This document shows, piece by piece, positions 42,086 through 51,164 of a stretch of 53,467 bases of DNA (positions within the stretch are counted from its first letter, which is position 1; each line of letters starts with the position of its first letter). Below the pieces are notes generated by a model. That model searched no databases. It was not told where the DNA came from and was given only the letters and a program-made list of their open reading frames with translations. Where the stretch lies: positions 1 to 53,467 of the forward strand of contig JAZOBA010000006.1 of NCBI GenBank assembly GCA_045595705.1, in the 5' to 3' direction. The DNA comes from JAJPXI01 sp045595705 (GTDB lineage Bacteria; Bacillota; Clostridia; Oscillospirales; Oscillospiraceae). Both the position numbers and the translations under genes were made by a program.

Positions 42086-42949
42086 ATGGCAACGACGTAC
42101 AACAATCTATATTTGGATATCCGCCGCGAATTGAAAGCAGCCGGTATTGACAATGCACAGATGGAGGCCAGAGAACTGGTTTGCTACGGTGCAGACAAGA
42201 GCCGCGAGCAGTTTGTGCGTGATATGTCTTTGTATGTGGCCGATGTGGTGGAAAACCGCATTCGTGCACTGGCGCAGCGCCGTCTGGACGGTGAGCCGGT
42301 GGCTTACATTATTGGAGAGTGGGAATTTTACGGTCTTCCTCTGGATGTCTCCCGGGATGTGCTGATTCCGCGCATGGACACCGAACTGCTGGCAGAGCGC
42401 GCCATTACGCTTGCCCGCGGAGCGGGAGAGGGTGCCAGAGTGCTGGACCTGTGTGCCGGCTCCGGCTGCGTCGGTCTGGCCGTGGCAGCCAATGTGCCCC
42501 AGAGCCGTGTGGTACTGGCTGATATTTCGGAAGGAGCCCTGCGGGTGTGCAAGCAGAATGTGCGCCGCTGCGGTCTGAATGCGCAGGTGATCTGCATGCT
42601 GGCCGATGCCATGCAGACCCCTTCGTCCACCTTCTGGGATTTTGATGTGATCGTGTGCAACCCGCCGTACATTCCCACCGGAGATATTCCCGGTCTGGAT
42701 GTTTCGGTGAAGGACTATGAGCCGCATCTGGCACTGGATGGCGGTGCCGACGGATTGGATTTCTACCGTGCCATTGCGGAGAAGTGGGGCAATGCCCTGC
42801 GTCTGGACGGCACGCTGGTGTTTGAAGTAGGTGTCGGCCAGGTGGGCGAAGTGGAAATGATCCTTGCCAAAAACGGGTTTTCCGACATCAAGACCTATCA
42901 GGATACCGCCGGAATCTGGCGTGTAGTAGAAGGAACCATCAAAGGATAA
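42086..42949 (+). CDS. prmC: Release factor glutamine methyltransferase
   Basis: A 287-residue methyltransferase. A helical N-terminal domain is followed by VLIPRMDTELLAE, the SAM loop VLDLCAGSGCVGLA and the catalytic NPPY motif in VCNPPYIPTGDI. PrmC methylates the Gln of the GGQ motif in RF1 and RF2. It is coupled to the DUF1385 gene. prfA is not in the window. Confidence 0.95.
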   Translation: MATTYNNLYLDIRRELKAAGIDNAQMEARELVCYGADKSREQFVRDMSLYVADVVENRIRALAQRRLDGEPVAYIIGEWEFYGLPLDVSRDVLIPRMDTELLAERAITLARGAGEGARVLDLCAGSGCVGLAVAANVPQSRVVLADISEGALRVCKQNVRRCGLNAQVICMLADAMQTPSSTFWDFDVIVCNPPYIPTGDIPGLDVSVKDYEPHLALDGGADGLDFYRAIAEKWGNALRLDGTLVFEVGVGQVGEVEMILAKNGFSDIKTYQDTAGIWRVVEGTIKG

Positions 42950-43041
42950 GTCCGTTTTAATGGACAGTCAGACCTTTATACTGACATCAGTTCACGAAAT
43001 GATAAGGGGCGCCCGGCGCTCTGACGAAAGGATGGATTGAT

Positions 43042-44151
43042 ATGGCAACCAAGAAAATGACTGTGGAGAGTGCATCCCCCGCATCCGATAAGAAAAAAGC
43101 ACTGGAAACCTGCATGGCTCAGATCGAGCGCACCTATGGCAAGGGTTCCATTATGCGTCTGGGTGAGAATACCGATATTTTGGTGGAGGCCATTCCCACC
43201 GGCTCTCTGGCCCTGGACATCGCACTGGGAATCGGCGGTGTGCCCCGCGGCCGAATCATTGAAATCTACGGCCCCGAATCTTCCGGTAAGACCACGCTGG
43301 CTCTGCACATTGTGGCAGAAGCCCAGAAGATGGGCGGTGAGGTTGCCTTTATCGACGCTGAGCATGCGCTGGATCCCACCTATGCCCGCGCACTGGGTGT
43401 GGATATCGATGCCATGCTGATTGCCCAACCCGACACCGGTGAGCAGGGTCTGGAAATCTGTGAAGCACTGGTTCGCTCGGGCGCCATCGATGTGGTGGTT
43501 GTGGACTCGGTTGCCGCGCTGACTCCCCGTGCTGAGATCGAAGGCGATATGGGCGACTCCCACGTTGGCCTGTTGGCCCGCCTGATGAGTCAGGCCCTGC
43601 GTAAGCTGGCCGGATCCATCGCAAAGACCAACTGCGTGGTTATTTTTATCAACCAGCTGCGTGAAAAAGTCGGTGTCATGTACGGTAATCCCGAAGTGAC
43701 CACCGGCGGCCGTGCGCTCAAGTTCTATTCCTCGGTGCGTATCGATGTGCGCCGTGTGGAGGCCATGAAGAATGGCGGCGAAGTAATCGGCAACCGCACC
43801 CGTGCCAAGATTGTCAAGAATAAGGTGGCACCGCCCTTCCGTGAGGCGGAATTTGAGATTTTGTATGGCGAAGGTATCTCCAAGTGGGGTGAGATGGTAG
43901 ATCTGGCTGTCAAGCTGGATATCATCCAGAAGTCTGGTTCCTGGTTCGCCATGGGCGAGACCCGTCTGGGTCAGGGCCGCGATGCCGTGAAAGCGCTGCT
44001 GCAGAACGATCCCGAATTGGCCGAGCAGATCGAGGCCGAGATCCGTGCCAATTCCTTTAAGCTGATGAGCAAGCAGTCTCAGATTGCTGCCGTGGCCGCC
44101 GGCCGCGCCGTGGATGTATCTGCTGACGACTTTGAGGATGAGGTGGACTAA
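43042..44151 (+). CDS. recA: Recombinase A
   Basis: A 369-residue RecA of usual size. It has Walker A GPESSGKT, the catalytic Glu in FIDAEHALDP, Walker B VVVVDSVAAL, loop L1 GDMGDSHVG, and loop L2 NQLREKVGVMYGNPEVTTGG. It forms filaments on single-stranded DNA for recombination and LexA cleavage. Codon use is strongly biased. The recX gene follows after 3 bases. In the 90-base leader I do not find a clear GAAC-N4-GTTC LexA box; a TATACT at 42977-42982 may be the -10 box. Confidence 0.98.
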   Translation: MATKKMTVESASPASDKKKALETCMAQIERTYGKGSIMRLGENTDILVEAIPTGSLALDIALGIGGVPRGRIIEIYGPESSGKTTLALHIVAEAQKMGGEVAFIDAEHALDPTYARALGVDIDAMLIAQPDTGEQGLEICEALVRSGAIDVVVVDSVAALTPRAEIEGDMGDSHVGLLARLMSQALRKLAGSIAKTNCVVIFINQLREKVGVMYGNPEVTTGGRALKFYSSVRIDVRRVEAMKNGGEVIGNRTRAKIVKNKVAPPFREAEFEILYGEGISKWGEMVDLAVKLDIIQKSGSWFAMGETRLGQGRDAVKALLQNDPELAEQIEAEIRANSFKLMSKQSQIAAVAAGRAVDVSADDFEDEVD

Positions 44152-44154
44152 CTC

Positions 44155-44772
44155 ATGGTTATCCGTGAGTTGAAACCCTCCCAACGAGTGGAGGGGCGAT
44201 GGCTTGCATTTCTGGAAGATGGGACCATCCTGCGTCTGGGTGAAAATCAAGTAATCGATTTTGCTCTGTATGCCGGGAAGGAACTGAATGAGGAGGAATC
44301 TGCGGCGCTGCAGGACAGTGCGCGCCGCAGCTCTCTGAAAGGGAAGGCCATTGAACTGCTGTCCCGCAAGCCGCAATCCCGAAAAGAAGTGGAGCGTAAA
44401 CTGCTCCAATGGGAAGCGAGCGAAGAGGAAACCGCCGCCATTTGTGACCGGATGGAGGAGCTGGGGTATCTGAACGATGCCGCTTACGCCGTGACCGTGG
44501 TGCGCCATTACAGTGCCAAAGGCTACGGTGAGCGCAAACTGCGGGATGAGCTTTACCGCAGGGGAGTGCCCCGTGATTTGTGGGAGGAAGCATTGAAACA
44601 TGCCGAGTCTTCCGACGGAGCCATTGATGCTTTTATTGCAAAAAAACTGGCTGGAAAGACTCCGGACAAAACCGAGTTGAAAAAAATTTCCGATGCATTG
44701 GCCCGCAGAGGCTACCATTGGGAAGATATTTCCGCTGCTCTGCGCCGGTACGGTGCGGAGTGTGATGAATAA
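44155..44772 (+). CDS. recX: RecX regulator of RecA
   Basis: A 205-residue protein with the RecX three-helix repeats: KAIELLSRKPQSRKEVERKL, MEELGYLNDAAYAVTVVRHY and YGERKLRDELYRRGVP. It binds RecA filaments and limits their growth. The gene directly follows recA, so the two are co-transcribed, as is common. Confidence 0.92.
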   Translation: MVIRELKPSQRVEGRWLAFLEDGTILRLGENQVIDFALYAGKELNEEESAALQDSARRSSLKGKAIELLSRKPQSRKEVERKLLQWEASEEETAAICDRMEELGYLNDAAYAVTVVRHYSAKGYGERKLRDELYRRGVPRDLWEEALKHAESSDGAIDAFIAKKLAGKTPDKTELKKISDALARRGYHWEDISAALRRYGAECDE

Positions 44773-44783
44773 GGAGAACCAAA

Positions 44784-46103
44784 TTGAAAGTTGCATTTAT
44801 TTCTTTGGGCTGTGCCAAGAATCTGGTTAATACCGAGCAGATGATGGCTCTGGTCCGGGATGCCGGACACCAATTGGTGGATCAGCCTGCCGGCGCAGAT
44901 GTCGCAGTACTCAATACCTGCGGCTTTATCGACAGTGCAAAAAGCGAAGCAATTGACAATATTCTGGAGCTTGCCCAGCTGAAGAGTGAGGGTAAGCTCC
45001 AAAAGTTGCTTGTAGCGGGTTGTTTGCCTCAGCGCTATCAGAGCGAACTGATGGAGGAACTGCCCGAGGTAGATGGTGTGCTGGGTACCGGAAGTTATTC
45101 CGATGTGGTACCTGCACTGGAGGCCCTTGCTGCCGGGGATCAGCCCACCTATTTCGGTGACATCGACAACACTGAGGAGAATGGACCGCGCATTCTGGCG
45201 ACCCCCCAATATTCGGCTTATCTGAAGATTGCCGAGGGCTGTGATAACCGCTGTTCCTATTGTGTGATCCCCTTCCTGCGCGGTCGCTATCGCAGCCGCA
45301 CCGTGGAGGCACTGGTGGAAGAGGCCGAAGGTCTGGCCAAGCAGGGGGTCAAGGAGCTGATCGTGGTGGCACAGGACATTACCCGTTACGGAATCGACCT
45401 GTACGGCCACCGTGCTCTGCCTGAACTGCTGCGTAAGCTGTGCCGCCTGCCTTTCCGGTGGATTCGTCTGCACTACCTGTATCCTGATGAGCTGGATGAT
45501 GCTCTGATCGACGTGATTGCTGACGAGCCCAAGATTCTGAACTATCTGGACATCCCCATTCAGCACATCAATGACCGTATTCTCAAGGCCATGAATCGCC
45601 GCGGCACGGGGGATGAGATCCGTACCCTGTTTGCCAAACTGCGTGACCGCCTGCCCGGTCTGGTTCTGCGTACATCCATCATTGTGGGTCTTCCCGGCGA
45701 GACTGAGGAAGAATTTGAAGAGCTGTGTGATTTTCTGCGGTGGGCTAAAATCGAGCGTGCCGGCGTGTTTCCCTTCTCGCCCGAAGAGGGGACCCCTGCT
45801 GCCGAGATGGAGGATCAGGTACCTGAAGATGTGGCCAACCGCCGTGCTGAACTGCTGGTGGACCTGCAGTCCCGTGTCATGGATGAGTACAATGAAGAAC
45901 GCTTGGGCAGTGTGATGGAAGTCCTGTGTGAAGGCTTTGACTTCAACATGGGATGCTGGTGCGGACGTACCTGGGCCGACTCGCCCGACGTGGACGGTCA
46001 TGTGTACTTTACCGCGGCCGGTACCATTCAGCCCGGAACCTTTGTGAATGTACGTATTACCGGTACTTCCGACGGTGATTTGACCGGCGAAATCGAGGAG
46101 TAA
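44784..46103 (+). CDS. rimO: Ribosomal protein S12 methylthiotransferase
   Basis: A 439-residue radical-SAM enzyme starting at TTG 44784 behind AAGGAG. The N-terminal UPF0004 domain starts FISLGCAKNLVNTE with cluster Cys. The radical-SAM CxxxCxxC is CDNRCSYC, within AEGCDNRCSYCVIPFLRGRYRSR-type context. A TRAM domain ends the protein. The MmmA/RimO distinction rests on the LGCAKN...NTE form typical of RimO. It methylthiolates an Asp of S12. Confidence 0.95.
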   Translation: MKVAFISLGCAKNLVNTEQMMALVRDAGHQLVDQPAGADVAVLNTCGFIDSAKSEAIDNILELAQLKSEGKLQKLLVAGCLPQRYQSELMEELPEVDGVLGTGSYSDVVPALEALAAGDQPTYFGDIDNTEENGPRILATPQYSAYLKIAEGCDNRCSYCVIPFLRGRYRSRTVEALVEEAEGLAKQGVKELIVVAQDITRYGIDLYGHRALPELLRKLCRLPFRWIRLHYLYPDELDDALIDVIADEPKILNYLDIPIQHINDRILKAMNRRGTGDEIRTLFAKLRDRLPGLVLRTSIIVGLPGETEEEFEELCDFLRWAKIERAGVFPFSPEEGTPAAEMEDQVPEDVANRRAELLVDLQSRVMDEYNEERLGSVMEVLCEGFDFNMGCWCGRTWADSPDVDGHVYFTAAGTIQPGTFVNVRITGTSDGDLTGEIEE

Positions 46104-46115
46104 GGAGGACAGAAA

Positions 46116-46640
46116 ATGAATACTGCAAATAAGCTGACCTTGCTTCGCGTCATTATGATTCCTGTTTTTATGGTGGCTCTCTACTGGAATTTCCCGTTTC
46201 ACAAATTTGTTGCTCTGATCATTTTCATTTTGGCCAGTGTGACTGATTTCATTGACGGTTATGTTGCCCGTAATTTTAATCAGGTTACCGATTTCGGCAA
46301 GTTTATGGATCCACTGGCAGACAAGCTGCTGGTGATTTCCGCCATGCTGTGGTTTGTGGAAGTTGGTCAGATGGCTGCCTGGGTGGTTCTGGTTGTTCTG
46401 GCCCGGGAATTTGCCGTATCCGGTCTGCGTATGCTGGCCGGACCCAAAGGGATCGTTATTGCTGCCGCCTGGTCGGGTAAGATCAAAACGGCTGCTACCA
46501 TGGTGTGCATCTGCATCATGCTGGTGCCCATCCCGGCTATTTTGAACACCCTTTGCGTGGCGGTAATTCTGATCACCACGGTGGTGTCCGGCGTGGAATA
46601 TTTTGTGAAGAATCGTTCGGTTTTCTCGGGAGCAATGTAA
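46116..46640 (+). CDS. pgsA: CDP-diacylglycerol-glycerol-3-phosphate 3-phosphatidyltransferase
   Basis: A 174-residue membrane enzyme with the CDP-alcohol phosphotransferase motif DFIDGYVARNFNQVTDFGKFMDPLADK. It makes phosphatidylglycerol-phosphate. It follows rimO after 12 bases, an order common in Firmicutes. Confidence 0.95.
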   Translation: MNTANKLTLLRVIMIPVFMVALYWNFPFHKFVALIIFILASVTDFIDGYVARNFNQVTDFGKFMDPLADKLLVISAMLWFVEVGQMAAWVVLVVLAREFAVSGLRMLAGPKGIVIAAAWSGKIKTAATMVCICIMLVPIPAILNTLCVAVILITTVVSGVEYFVKNRSVFSGAM

Positions 46641-46641
46641 T

Positions 46642-47262
46642 ATGCTTGATTTTACAAAAAAGTTGAGCGTCCAGCCGCTGATTCATCCCACGTCCACGGC
46701 AAAAAACTGCACCTTGGGGGAATACACCGAACTGGGTGACCACTGTGTGCTGGAAGAGACCGTGCTGGGAGCATACTCCTATTGCTTTGGATATAACGAC
46801 ATCATTTATTCCGAAATCGGCAAGTTTGCCAGTCTGGCTACCGGTGTGCGCATCAATCCGGTACAGCATCCGGCCCACATCCGGGCGGCATCCCACCATT
46901 TTACCTACCGCTGTGACCATTATGGGTTTGGCCCTGACGATGATTTTATTATCGAGTGGCGTCGCAATAACCGGGTCAAGGTAGGGCATGATGTGTGGAT
47001 GGGTCACAATGCTGTTGTTATGGGTGGCGTGACGGTGGGTGATGGCGCAGTGATTGCTGCCGGTGCCGTGGTGACCCATGATGTGCAGCCCTTTGAGATC
47101 GTGGGCGGTGTGCCTGCACGACACATCGGCTGGCGCTACGAACCCGAAATCATCGCCGCTATGCAGCGCATTGCCTGGTGGAATTGGAGCCATGAAGAAC
47201 TGGCCGCGCGGGTGCGTGATTTTGACGATGTGAACGCGTTTTGCCGGAAGTATGACTCTTGA
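46642..47262 (+). CDS. Hexapeptide-repeat acetyltransferase (CatB/antibiotic acetyltransferase-like)
   Basis: A 206-residue left-handed beta-helix protein with hexapeptide repeats (TLGEYTELGDHCVLEETVLG; later VKVGHDVWMGHNAVVMGGVTVG), the NPVQHPAHIRAA segment with the catalytic-type His, and VGGVPARHIGWRY at the C-terminus. This pattern fits the xenobiotic/DapH-like acetyltransferase group. It starts 1 base behind the pgsA stop. Its stop codon lies inside the -35 box of the cysE T-box promoter. Substrate unknown. Confidence 0.85.
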   Translation: MLDFTKKLSVQPLIHPTSTAKNCTLGEYTELGDHCVLEETVLGAYSYCFGYNDIIYSEIGKFASLATGVRINPVQHPAHIRAASHHFTYRCDHYGFGPDDDFIIEWRRNNRVKVGHDVWMGHNAVVMGGVTVGDGAVIAAGAVVTHDVQPFEIVGGVPARHIGWRYEPEIIAAMQRIAWWNWSHEELAARVRDFDDVNAFCRKYDS

Positions 47263-47287
47263 CACATTTTTGACCCCATGATAATAT
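47259..47287 (+). promoter_or_regulatory. Consensus promoter of the cysE-cysS T-box operon
   Basis: TTGACA (47259-47264), 17 bases and TAATAT (47282-47287). The -35 box overlaps the acetyltransferase stop codon. Confidence 0.85.
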
Positions 47288-47296
47288 ACTTGGGAT

Positions 47297-47529
47297 AAGT
47301 GAATATCGCGTTGAACGGAAAGAGTAGCAGCATATTCCACGCTCAGAGAGGGTGCGTCACCGGCTGAAAGCGTGCCTGTGGGGATGGTTGTGAAGTGCGT
47401 CCGGGAGCGAGGGGGATGCAGATGCCCTCCGGCTGACAGCCGCAACTGTTATTTCGAGTGATAAACGAGAGTGGAACCGCGAGTTACATCGCCTCTCATA
47501 CCCATATGGGTGTGAGAGGCGGTTTTTTT
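47297..47529 (+). promoter_or_regulatory. T-box riboswitch, cysteine-specific
   Basis: The T-box sequence AGAGTGGAACCGCG is at 47468-47481. Stem I has the AGTAGCAG element (47322-47329), an apical AGAGAGGGT...GGCTGAAAG pattern, and a specifier loop closed by CGGA (47316-47319) against TCCG (47400-47403). The codon in that loop is TGC (47396-47398), cysteine, behind GAAG. Uncharged tRNA-Cys would stabilise the antiterminator and allow transcription of cysE, the VOC gene and cysS. Confidence 0.9.
47490..47529 (+). terminator. Terminator of the cysteine T-box
   Basis: CGCCTCTCATACCC pairs with GGGTGTGAGAGGCG across ATAT and is followed by seven T. It competes with the antiterminator that includes the T-box sequence. 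Confidence 0.92.
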
Positions 47530-47543
47530 ATAGGAGGTTGCTT

Positions 47544-48173
47544 ATGACCCGTTTAGGTGAAACGTTGCGGGCCTATCAAGCCCGTGATCCGGCGGCACGC
47601 AGCCGGCTGGAGATCTTTTTACTGTATCAGGGCGTCCACGCCATCATTTACCACCGTATTGCCCATTTCTTTTATTGTCATCACCTGAAATTCATTGCAC
47701 GTATCGTGTCCCAGTGGAGCCGTTTTTGGACCGGCATCGAGATTCATCCCGGTGCCAAAATCGGCCGCCGGTTGGTCATTGACCATGGCATGGGTATCGT
47801 CATCGGTGAGACCGCCGAGATTGGTGACGACTGCCTGCTGTACCATGGTGTTACCTTGGGCGGCACCGGAAAGGACTCGGGGAAGCGCCACCCCACTTTG
47901 GGCAACAACGTCATGGTATCCACGGGCGCCAAGGTGCTTGGCCCCTTCAAGGTGGGAGACAATTCCCGCATTGCGGCCAATGCGGTCGTACTGCAGGAAG
48001 TGCCCGACAATGCTACCGCTGTGGGAATTCCGGCCCAAATTGTCCGTGTTCAGGGAGAGAAGGTCAAGAAGTACGTGGACGAAGTGGACCAGACCAGTGT
48101 GGAGAATCCTACTTTGGCCAAGATCGAGGCACTGACCAAGCGATTGGAAGAACTGGAACAGAAAATGAACTGA
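47544..48173 (+). CDS. cysE: Serine O-acetyltransferase
   Basis: A 209-residue CysE of the short Firmicute type, started at ATG 47544 behind AGGAGG. It has the helical N-terminus, HPGAKIGRRLVIDHGMGIVIGE hexapeptide helix with the catalytic His/Asp pair, and VTLGGTGKDSGKRHPT. It makes O-acetylserine for cysteine synthesis. T-box control by tRNA-Cys fits its role. Confidence 0.96.
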   Translation: MTRLGETLRAYQARDPAARSRLEIFLLYQGVHAIIYHRIAHFFYCHHLKFIARIVSQWSRFWTGIEIHPGAKIGRRLVIDHGMGIVIGETAEIGDDCLLYHGVTLGGTGKDSGKRHPTLGNNVMVSTGAKVLGPFKVGDNSRIAANAVVLQEVPDNATAVGIPAQIVRVQGEKVKKYVDEVDQTSVENPTLAKIEALTKRLEELEQKMN

Positions 48174-48182
48174 GGCGAAGGT

Positions 48183-48572
48183 ATGAACTTTTCCCGCATG
48201 CATCATATTGCTATTATCGTTTCGGATTATCAGAAAGCGAAGGAATTTTACGTTGAGAAACTTGGGTTTCCGGTCATTCGCGAAAACTACCGTCCCGAGC
48301 GTGGGGACTGGAAACTGGATTTGAAGTTCGGTGATGCTGAGTTGGAAATTTTCAGCCGTCCCACGGCACCCGAACGGCCCGGATGGCCGAGGGGGCAGGA
48401 GGCGCGTGGCCTGCGCCATTTAGCCTTCCGTGTAGAGAATATCGAAGCGGTAGTTGCTGAGCTTGAAGCAAAGGGAATTTCTTGTGAACCGATTCGTTTG
48501 GACGAATTTACACACGAGAAAATGACCTTTTTTAAAGATCCTGACGGCTTGCCGTTGGAACTGCACGAATAA
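48183..48572 (+). CDS. VOC/glyoxalase-like protein (YaeR type)
   Basis: A 129-residue vicinal-oxygen-chelate protein with two beta-alpha-beta-beta-beta units. Putative metal ligands are His8 (MHHIAI), Glu near 58 (LEIF), His79 (LRHLAF) and Glu126 (LPLELHE). It resembles the small YaeR/GloA-like group. It is translated between cysE and cysS, so it shares their T-box control; a link to thiol or methylglyoxal chemistry is possible but not shown. Confidence 0.85.
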   Translation: MNFSRMHHIAIIVSDYQKAKEFYVEKLGFPVIRENYRPERGDWKLDLKFGDAELEIFSRPTAPERPGWPRGQEARGLRHLAFRVENIEAVVAELEAKGISCEPIRLDEFTHEKMTFFKDPDGLPLELHE

Positions 48573-48592
48573 AACTCAAAGGAGATTTGAAT

Positions 48593-50038
48593 ATGAAGCT
48601 GTATAATTCTGCGACCCATAAGAAGGAAGAGTTTGTCCCCCATGTAGAAGGTAAGGTGGAGATGTACACCTGCGGTCCCACCGTGTATCATTTTGCCCAC
48701 ATCGGCAACCTGCGTTCCTACATCATGGAGGACGTGCTGGAGAAGTATCTGCGCTATGAGGGTTACGAGGTCAACCGCGTCATGAACATCACCGATGTGG
48801 GCCATTTGGCCTCGGATGCCGATACCGGTGAGGATAAGATGCTCAAGGGTGCCAAGCGCGAAAACAAGACGGTTATGGACATCGCCAAGTTTTACACCGA
48901 CGCCTTCTTTGCCGATTGCGCCAAACTGAACATCAAGACTCCCGATGCGGTGCAGCCCGCCACCGGTATGATTCCCGAGTATATTCAGACCATCTCCAAA
49001 CTGTTGGAGACCGGTTACGCCTATCTGGCCGGCGGCAACATCTATTTTGATTCCTCCAAGTTGGGTAAGTACTATGTCTTCAACGATCATGATGAGGAAG
49101 ATCTGGCCGTCGGTGTGCGCGAGGGTGTGGAAGAGGATACCAACAAGCGCAACAAGAACGACTTCGTTCTGTGGTTCACCAAGTCCAAGTTTGAAGATCA
49201 GGCCCTGAAATGGGATTCTCCCTGGGGTGTGGGTTACCCCGGCTGGCACATTGAGTGCTCCTGCATCTCCATGAAGTACAACGGCGTGTATCTGGATCTG
49301 CACTGCGGCGGTATCGACAACGCCTTCCCCCACCACACCAATGAGATTGCTCAGTCTGAGGCCTATCTGGGCCATCCCTGGTGCAAGTACTGGATGCATG
49401 TGGCCCATCTGAACACCAACGATGGCAAGATGAGCAAGTCTAAGGGCGAATTTCTGACGGTCTCTCTGCTGGAGGAGAAGGGTTACGATCCTCTGGTCTA
49501 CCGTTTCTTCTGCATGCAGTCCCATTATCGTAAGAGCCTGGTGTTCACCTGGGAGAATCTGGACAACGCCGCCGTGGCATTCAACAAGCTGATCAACCGC
49601 ATCGCCGCTCTGAAGGAAGAGGGTGAGGTGGACGCTGAAGTGTTCTATGCCTACCGTGAGAAGTTCAAGGAGCAGATGGGTAATGACCTGAACACCTCCA
49701 TGGGTGTGACTGCTCTGTATGACGTGCTCAAGGCTAAGACCAACGACAACACCAAGCTGGCCATCCTGCATGACTACGACCGCGTGCTGTCTCTGAATTT
49801 GATGGAGAAGGCTGCCGCCAAGCGTGCTGAACTGGCCAAGGCTCAGACTGCCAAGGCAGAGGGCGGTTACACCATCACCGGCGAGGGTGATCCTGCCATT
49901 GACGCCATGGTCCTGGCTCGCTACGAGGCCAAGAAAGCCAAGAATTTTGCTGAAGCTGACCGCATCCGTGACGAACTGAAGACCATGGGTATTGAGGTGC
50001 TGGATGCCAAGGACGGAGCCACCTGGAAGCGTGTATAA
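48593..50038 (+). CDS. cysS: Cysteinyl-tRNA synthetase
   Basis: A 481-residue class I synthetase started at ATG 48593 behind AAGGAGA. It shows CGPTVYHFAHIGN with the HIGH-like motif and zinc Cys, further zinc ligands (IECSC, HHTNE) and KMSKSKGEF. It charges tRNA-Cys, the ligand of the upstream T-box, so the operon is under feedback. Codon use is strongly biased. Confidence 0.98.
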   Translation: MKLYNSATHKKEEFVPHVEGKVEMYTCGPTVYHFAHIGNLRSYIMEDVLEKYLRYEGYEVNRVMNITDVGHLASDADTGEDKMLKGAKRENKTVMDIAKFYTDAFFADCAKLNIKTPDAVQPATGMIPEYIQTISKLLETGYAYLAGGNIYFDSSKLGKYYVFNDHDEEDLAVGVREGVEEDTNKRNKNDFVLWFTKSKFEDQALKWDSPWGVGYPGWHIECSCISMKYNGVYLDLHCGGIDNAFPHHTNEIAQSEAYLGHPWCKYWMHVAHLNTNDGKMSKSKGEFLTVSLLEEKGYDPLVYRFFCMQSHYRKSLVFTWENLDNAAVAFNKLINRIAALKEEGEVDAEVFYAYREKFKEQMGNDLNTSMGVTALYDVLKAKTNDNTKLAILHDYDRVLSLNLMEKAAAKRAELAKAQTAKAEGGYTITGEGDPAIDAMVLARYEAKKAKNFAEADRIRDELKTMGIEVLDAKDGATWKRV

Positions 50039-50047
50039 TTGACATCA

Positions 50048-50084
50048 AAAAGGGGAGCCGTACCTGTGGCTTCCCTTGCTTTTC
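50048..50084 (+). terminator. Terminator of the cysE-cysS operon
   Basis: AAGGGGAGCC pairs with GGCTTCCCTT across GTACCTGT, followed by GCTTTT. Confidence 0.7.
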
Positions 50085-50158
50085 GCTATGCTGTTTGATA
50101 CAATCCAGATGTCGGAGAACGGTACATTATCTCATGTATGTGGAAGGAGTGTGGGGTT

Positions 50159-51109
50159 ATGAATGGAGCGATAAAGCAGAAAACTCAGTGGAAGGGCGTC
50201 GTCATGCTGATGCTGACTGCGCTGATCTGGGGTTCCTCCTTTGTGGCCCAGAGTGTGGGTATGGAGTCGGTGGGCGCCTTTACCTTCAGCGGAGTCCGGA
50301 CTATGCTGGGTGCTATTGTACTGATTCCGTTTATTCTGATTCGCGATAAGCTGCAGGGAAGAAGTATGACTGCCGAGCAGATTCGGGAGAGAAAAGTTCA
50401 GAACAAGAGAGTCCTTCGCTATGGCGCAATTCTGGGTGTGGTGTTTTGTGCGGCCTGCAATTTCCAGCAGTTTGCCTTTGAGTATTCCACCTCCGGAAAG
50501 ATTGCGTTCATTACCGCTCTGTATATGTTCTTCGTGCCCCTGTTTGGTCTGCTCCTGAAGAAACGGGTGTCCTGGCTGACTTGGATTTGCGTGGTGTTCG
50601 GGTTTGTCGGCCTGTATTTCCTTTGCATTGGGCCGGGAGGACTGGGCAGTGTGAATCGGGGGGATCTGCGTGCGCTGGTCTGTTCGGTTTTCTATGCAAT
50701 ACACATTTTGCTGGTTGAAAAATTTGCACCCGATGTGGATGGCATCAAGCTGTCTTGTGTGCAGTTTGCGGTTTCCGGTGTGATTACCTGCATTCTGATG
50801 TTCATCTTTGAAACGCCGCAGGTGAGCGCTATTCTGAACATTGCAGTGCCGCTGCTTTACTCCGGAATTATGAGCTGCGGTCTGGCTTATACTTTCCAGA
50901 TCGTGGGCCAGAAGTACACCGAAGCTACGGTGGCTTCTCTGATTATGTGCCTGGAATCGGTGTTTGCGGTGCTGGCCGGCGCACTGATTCTGCACGAGAT
51001 GCTTACCGGCCGTGAGATCGCGGGCTGCGTGATCATGTTTGCGGCTATCGTTGTTTCCGAACTGTCCGGACTGATCACGGCGAAGTGGAAGCGCAAGAAA
51101 CATACATGA
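50159..51109 (+). CDS. EamA/DMT-family exporter
   Basis: A 316-residue protein started at ATG 50159 behind GGAAGGAG; the ATG at 50138 would precede that site. It has ten membrane helices in two EamA halves, with WGSSFVAQ in helix 1 and YTEATVASLIMCLESVFAVL near the end. DMT carriers of this group export amino acids or metabolites. Its place behind cysS may hint at a cysteine or thiol compound, but a terminator separates them. Confidence 0.88.
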   Translation: MNGAIKQKTQWKGVVMLMLTALIWGSSFVAQSVGMESVGAFTFSGVRTMLGAIVLIPFILIRDKLQGRSMTAEQIRERKVQNKRVLRYGAILGVVFCAACNFQQFAFEYSTSGKIAFITALYMFFVPLFGLLLKKRVSWLTWICVVFGFVGLYFLCIGPGGLGSVNRGDLRALVCSVFYAIHILLVEKFAPDVDGIKLSCVQFAVSGVITCILMFIFETPQVSAILNIAVPLLYSGIMSCGLAYTFQIVGQKYTEATVASLIMCLESVFAVLAGALILHEMLTGREIAGCVIMFAAIVVSELSGLITAKWKRKKHT

Positions 51110-51110
51110 A

Positions 51111-51164
51111 AAACGGTGCCTCTTCCGTGATTACAAGAATCACAGGAGAGGCACCGCTGTTTTG
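51111..51164. terminator. Bidirectional terminator between EamA and MBL genes
   Basis: CGGTGCCTCT...TGATT pairs with AATCA...GGAGAGGCACCG, with A and T runs at the ends. It serves convergent genes. Confidence 0.8.

Noticed and set aside
42950..43041. LexA (SOS) box in front of recA
   Set aside because: I looked for GAAC-N4-GTTC and found no acceptable match; only a weak promoter-like TATACT.
42976..44796. 606-codon minus-strand frame opposite recA and recX
   Set aside because: The plus strand carries clear recA and recX; the antisense frame is a codon-bias artefact.
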